Shown here in pieces: positions 13,801 through 19,800 of a stretch of 64,000 nt of DNA; the stretch's first letter is position 1, and each line of letters begins with the position of its first letter. The translations under genes and the position numbers were made by a program. Source of the DNA: Stieleria neptunia (GTDB taxonomy: Bacteria > Planctomycetota > Planctomycetia > Pirellulales > Pirellulaceae); the NCBI RefSeq assembly GCF_007754155.1, contig NZ_CP037423.1, forward strand, positions 3,844,001-3,908,000, read 5' to 3'. The notes under the pieces are model-generated. The model saw only the letters and a program-made list of their open reading frames with translations, had not been told where the DNA came from and made no database searches.

Positions 13801-16800
13801 ACACCACGACGGGACGACCGCTGGAATCGATGGTGATCGATGGTTGACGAGAGGACGTTTCGCTCTTCGACAGGCCTCCGTATCCGGCGGACTGATCCAG
13901 CTGAGTCCATCCATTGATGGCGTCATGGCGAGCGACGTAGATTTCTGAATTCCCCGATCGATCGTCCGCCCAAGCGACATAACGAATGCCTGCATCGATC
14001 GCGATTGCCGGTTCGATTGCCAACGCGACACGACCACTGATACCGTCGGGGCCGGCTGATCCATCGACGCCATTCCAGCGACCGGATTCATCATTGCCAC
14101 TGGGGAGTGTGGCGGCTTGTGCATTGGGAAGTGTTTGACTTGTGACGACAGGATCGGCTGTCGCAGCGGGGGCGATAAACGCATTCGGATCGACAGCTTC
14201 ACCGCCGCCGAAGTTGACGACGTTGCTCGATCCCGCGCCGGGATCGATCGCATCGTCGTCGCCTTCGCCGAACAACAGGTCATTTCCGCCGCCGCCGAAC
14301 AGTTGATCGCGGCCGGGAGTGCCCATCGTGACCAACACGGCGGTGCCGACGGCGCCGATGCCAAAGTCGCCGTACAGGTAGTCGACCGCGTTGTCATCTC
14401 CGGTGCCGGCAAACGTATGACCGTAGAGGATGTCGTGGTCTGCTTCGCCGAGCAACGTGTCGCTGCCCGAACCGCCTTGGATCAAGTCGTCACCCAGGCC
14501 CCCATGGATCACGTCGTCATCGGCGCCACCGGACAACGAATCGTTGCCCGCGTATCCGTAGATCACGTCTTTTCCGGGGCCGCCGTCGGCGATATCGGCT
14601 CCGTCGTCGCTGCCGCGAATCACGTCGTTGCCGGCGCCGCCGAACAACTGGTCTCCGACCCCGCCACCGCCGACCAATTCGTCGTCCCCGTCGTCGCCGG
14701 TGATCAGGTCGGTTCCGACGCCACCGTCCAAGAAGTCATCGCCGTCACCGCCTTGCAGGCTGTCATTGCCGCCATAGCCGAATAGCTTGTCATCACCGGA
14801 GTGACCGATCAGGAGGTCGTTGCCGAACAGCGATCCGTGAAGAACGTCATTGCCGGCATCGCCGTGTCCGACATCGTTCGTCCCGGTCCCCATGGAGAGG
14901 ACGTCGTCGCCCGAGCCGCCTTGGACAAAGTCGCTTCCGCCGCCGGCGCTAATGGAATCATCTCCATCGCCACCGAGGATGTGGTCTGCACCGCCGAGGC
15001 CGTTGATGGTGTCGGCTCCCGTACCGCCATCGATGAAATCACCGAAGTAGATGGAATCGGTGAAATCCGGGTCGGTCTCACTTCCTTCGTCGGATCCGGT
15101 GATGACATCATTGCCGTCATCACCTCGGAGGACATTGCCGACGCCAGAGCCGGCGATCAAGACGTCGTCGCCGGCACCGCCCTCGATGGTATCGACGCCC
15201 TTCCCACCGTCCAGAGCATCATTGCCGTCGTCGCCGAAAATCTGGTCGTTTCCCGACTCGCCGACGATCCAGTCATCTTGTTCGCCACCGGAGATGACAT
15301 CGTCGCCATCACCTCCATAGAGCACGTCCTTTCCGGCGCCTCCGGTAACGGAATCGTTTCCTGATCCGGCTTCGACGACATCATCACCGTCGCCTCCCGC
15401 GATGGTGTCGGCGCCAGATCCACCGGCGATGGTATCGTTCCCTTCGTCCCCTTGGATCGTATCGTCGCCTTGATCACCGATGATCAGGTCATTGCCGGGG
15501 CCACCGTGCAGCTGGTCGTCACCGAGGCTTCCGAAGATCGAGTCGTCATGATCACCGCCAAAGACCTGGTCATTTCCACCTTGAGCGTGAAGCTCATCGC
15601 TGCCCTCGTCGCCAAAGAGTTGATCCGCTGCGTCGTCGTCGTCGATGCCTGATTCGCTGTGGCCGAAGATCAGATCGTTTCCGTCTCCGCCGTGCAACTC
15701 GTCAGCGCCGGCGTTGCCGACGACCAAATCGTTGCCGATTCCCGCGACGACCGTGTCATCGCCATTGCCGCCAGCGATCGTGTCGTTACCCTCATCGCCG
15801 TTGAGTGTGTCATCGCCGTCCTGTCCGTAAATCAGATCGTCGCCTTCTCCGCCTTCGATCGAATCGGGTCCCCCATTGCCTTGCAACCAATCATCGCCGG
15901 CGCCGCCGTGCAGCAGATCGCGGAGGTTGTCATCGTTCTGGCCCGAATCATCGTGGCCGTACAATTGGTCATCGCCGGCCAAACCGAACAGTTCGTCCGT
16001 TCCCGGTCCGCCCATCATCACGTCGGCTTCGAGGGCACCGCCGATCAAGACGTCATCCTGAGCGCCGCCTTCCAACCGTGAACCGACGGCGACAGGAGTT
16101 CCAGCGACGATAATGATCCCATCGCTGCCCAGTAGCTCGTCTTTGCCATCCCCACCGCGAAGCACATCTTGGCTGGAATTGGGGTCGGAACCGTCAGGTC
16201 CGCCGCCGGCCGACAGGTAATCGTCGCCGTCACCGCCTTCAAGAAGATCCCCACCACGCCCGCCATCGATGACGTCGCGTCCCGACCCACCGACAAGGTA
16301 GTCGTCGCCATCGCCACCTCGTAACAAATCGTAGGGTAACGAATCGGCCAAGCCTTTGAAGCGACGGAGCGTGGTGCCACTTCGTCCCGCAATCAATGTG
16401 TCGTTGCCGTCACCGCCGTAGAGTGCATCGTTACCGTCCCCGGCGGCTTCCTCGTCATTGAGAATGGCACCGACCAGCGTGTCATTGCCCGCCTCGCCGT
16501 GCAGAAAGTCGGCGCCGCGTCCGCCATAGATCCGATCGGCATCGGCGCCGCCATAGAGTACGTCGTCGCCGTCATCGCCGTGCAGAATATCGGCCCCGGT
16601 CTTTTGTCGTTCGACGTCATCGCCATAGGCAATATCATCGTCGACGCCGCCATGGATTTCGTCGTCTCCATGATCCCCGATCAATAGGTCATTTCCGATT
16701 CCGCCGTACAGCGTATCGTCGTCGTCCCCGCCGTTTAAATGATCGGATTCGTTTTCGGCGATGTAAGCGACCTGCAACGAATCGGGGCCGCCGCGTAGGG

Positions 16801-19800
16801 TGTCCTGTCCCGATCCGCCGGACAAAGTGTCGTTGCCGAGTCCGCCGTCCATGTCGTCATTTCCAGGCGATCCCAGCAGCAAATCATTGCCGCTTCCACC
16901 CAACATGATATTGATTTCTGAGTGGCGTGACGGGGGCACCAAGAAAAGTCCGCCGATATCGTCGCCCACCTCTTCATTGAGCGTGTCGTTTCCCGATCCA
17001 CCGTCGAGCGTATCATTTCCGTAGTCTCCGAACAGGATGTCATCGTCTCCGTCACCGGCCAAGTCATCGTTGCCCGCCATTCCGAGGATGATGTCATTTC
17101 CAAAACCTCCGGAGATGTAATCGTCGTGAATGGAGCCTTGCAAATAGTCGTCGCCGTCGCCGCCCAGGATCGTGACGGGAACAGGCAGTGTGCCGTCGAC
17201 CAAAATGACGTCCGAACGTGACGACCCCGTGACGACAAGACGCGTGATGGTTCCCGGATCGATGACGACCCGATTCGGAAAAATGACCGCTTGGGTTTCG
17301 CTGTCATGAACCGTCGTGGTGCTGATTTGCTGTGCGATGGTCACGTCGGTCACAAAGTCGATGCCGTCGATCACGAACTTGCTGTCCTCGTACGCGACGC
17401 GCAGGGTTGCTGCCAAGTCGTCCTCTTGCTGATACAGGTCAAAGCCGTGATTCTCGAACCAGGTCACGTACAGTGTGTTTCCCTGGACGTCGGTTGAAAA
17501 AGTTGCCTGATCGTCCGGTGCCGTCGGAGTGCTGACCCACGTCAGCCCAAAGACGTCACGCGGGTCCGGGGGCGAGGGTAACCCGAGTGGATTTTCGGGC
17601 GTCGCCGGAACCGGAGTGGGTAGTTTCGCTTGAACGTCTTTCAACAACTCCAGTTGCTTCTCGGGATGCTGCAGGTAGGACTCAAAATCGCGCAGCAGCG
17701 CCGCTCCTGGCACGCCTTTTCGAAGACTGTTGTAGATCCGGGTTGCGTTCTCGTGGCCCTCATCCGACTTGTCGTAGGTGTTGGCTTTAACCGTCTGCCC
17801 GTCTCGGTCGGCCTTGTCAACGGCGCCGTTGACGATTGCCGTGATTCGTTCTTTCTCTTTTTCCGGGTCGATCATGATGTCGGTCGGGCAGAGATGTGCA
17901 TAGTTCGTTGCACCGATTGCACCGCAAAGGCGAATCGAATCAATTCGATTCTTCATGTCGTCTGACTGATCCGAAAAATTTTCGCTCGTCAGTTCACTGA
18001 CACCGACACGTTTTTCGTACAGCCGCTTTGTCCCGCCGTACGTTCCGGTTTGTTTTTCGAGATTGGTGCCCTCGATAAAGACACGCCCTTGGAGCGACCA
18101 ATTCAGATCCAGCGTGAGTGAGAGGTCGGCATAGTTGCCGTTGAGTTCGCCGTCGCGATACAGATCAGTGCCGCGAATTTTTCCGTCCGCGTGCGTTTGA
18201 AGATCCTGCTCGGGAATTTGTGCATCGAGACCTCCCGTTGCGACCAAAGTGACTTCGCCGGTGAGTTCGGCAAAATCGACAACACTCGCAATGCTGCCTG
18301 TGAAAACGGGCTGGGCGGCGATCGAAGCCGAAAGAAAGACGGCCGGTTCAGCATCATTTCTCAGGAAAAAGCCGTTGGTGTCCAAACCGACAAAAAGATC
18401 GACGCCGAATCGAAGCCCCGCGACCAGGTTGACCTCAACGTCACCGTTGATAAATCCCATGTACGACATGACGGTCGTTCTCGGGTAAACCTCGTAAACG
18501 AAGTCTTTCGAAGCGAAAATCTGGTAGATGTCGAGTGAGAAGAGGTTTGCGGGTTCGCCTTTCAGTAAAGCGATCACACTGGAAAGATCGCTAAAGTCAT
18601 AGTTCAAATCGACGTATTCGCCATTTCCATCGGGCGGTTGATCAATCTCTGACTCGACATCACCGCTGGCGTAGGATGAGTCGCCCGAATTCAAAAACAG
18701 CTTGGCCCCTTCGCTCGCTGAAACGATATCGATGACGGTTCGATTGAAAAACGGAAGTGGCTGTGCAAGAAAGTTTCTCAACTCCTTCGGCAGAGGATTG
18801 AATTGATCGAGTTCCTGGAAGAACTTGTTGCGCAGCGCCGTCTCAAAATCGGGAAAGGTTGGATAGCTGACCAATTCGTAGCTGCCAACATTCTCGGGCC
18901 ACTGGTACGTCACTTCCGCCTGCCAAGAGAAGCTGTTGGTGATGACGTCGCGGAGCACCTTGGGCAAACTGGTGCTGGGTGAATCGACGGACAGTTGCAA
19001 GTCTAAATTCAGGCTGCCATCTGTTTTGACGGATTGCTGCTGCGGATCATTCGGGTCACCGTTACGTCCGTTTTCGATTGCCAGATTGAGTTCGCGCAAA
19101 TAGAACTTTTCGTTCGGGTTGGTGTCGAAATCACTCAGGGTAAACGTGGAGGATGCGTCGATCGTACCACTGGCCATCGCCGAAACGGCCAACAGATTGC
19201 CGATGTCGAGTGTGCCGATCAATGGGCTGGCAACCGGAATCGTCACCGGCAGCTGGCCGACCATTGACGCCCCCTCAAGCACATACGGGCCACGCGTCGC
19301 CTCGAGCCCAAATTGCATGCTGAATGTCAAACTCGGATCCACCGACACCTGGCCGGCTACGCCCACGGTGACCGGCGTCGGGCCGTTGCCGAAGTTCAGC
19401 GTCTGCCCCGTCGCGGTGAACGAAAGAGGAACGTCACGCATCACGGTGCGCTGCAACTGCAGCTGAATCAGATCGCCTTGGAGATAGGTTCCATTGACAA
19501 TGTCCTGCGGCGACACCGCGGAAACGATCTGAAGTCCCCGTTCGGCCAAGTAGGTCTCTGCCGTTCCCCATCGATTGTTGTAGGACAACGTGTCGGTCAC
19601 CAACGGCAGGATCGCGGCGCTCAAACCCGATCCGACAAGGGGAATGTCATGGACATTCCCGAGCAAGTCTTGCGCTTGGCCGGACAGCTTGTTCAAGCCG
19701 ACACCGATTGCATCCGCCAGGGAATTGAGAAACGCATCGGTGTCAAATCCTGAATTTGCGGCATCCAAAACGAAACCGCTTCCGTCAGGTTGTAAATCCC

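Noticed and set aside
14117..16687. Long plus-strand open frames opposite the RTX repeats
   Set aside because: They arise from the repeated codon pattern of the GGxGxD nonapeptides on the other strand; their translations are low-complexity Ala/Val/Ile/Asp strings with no domains.
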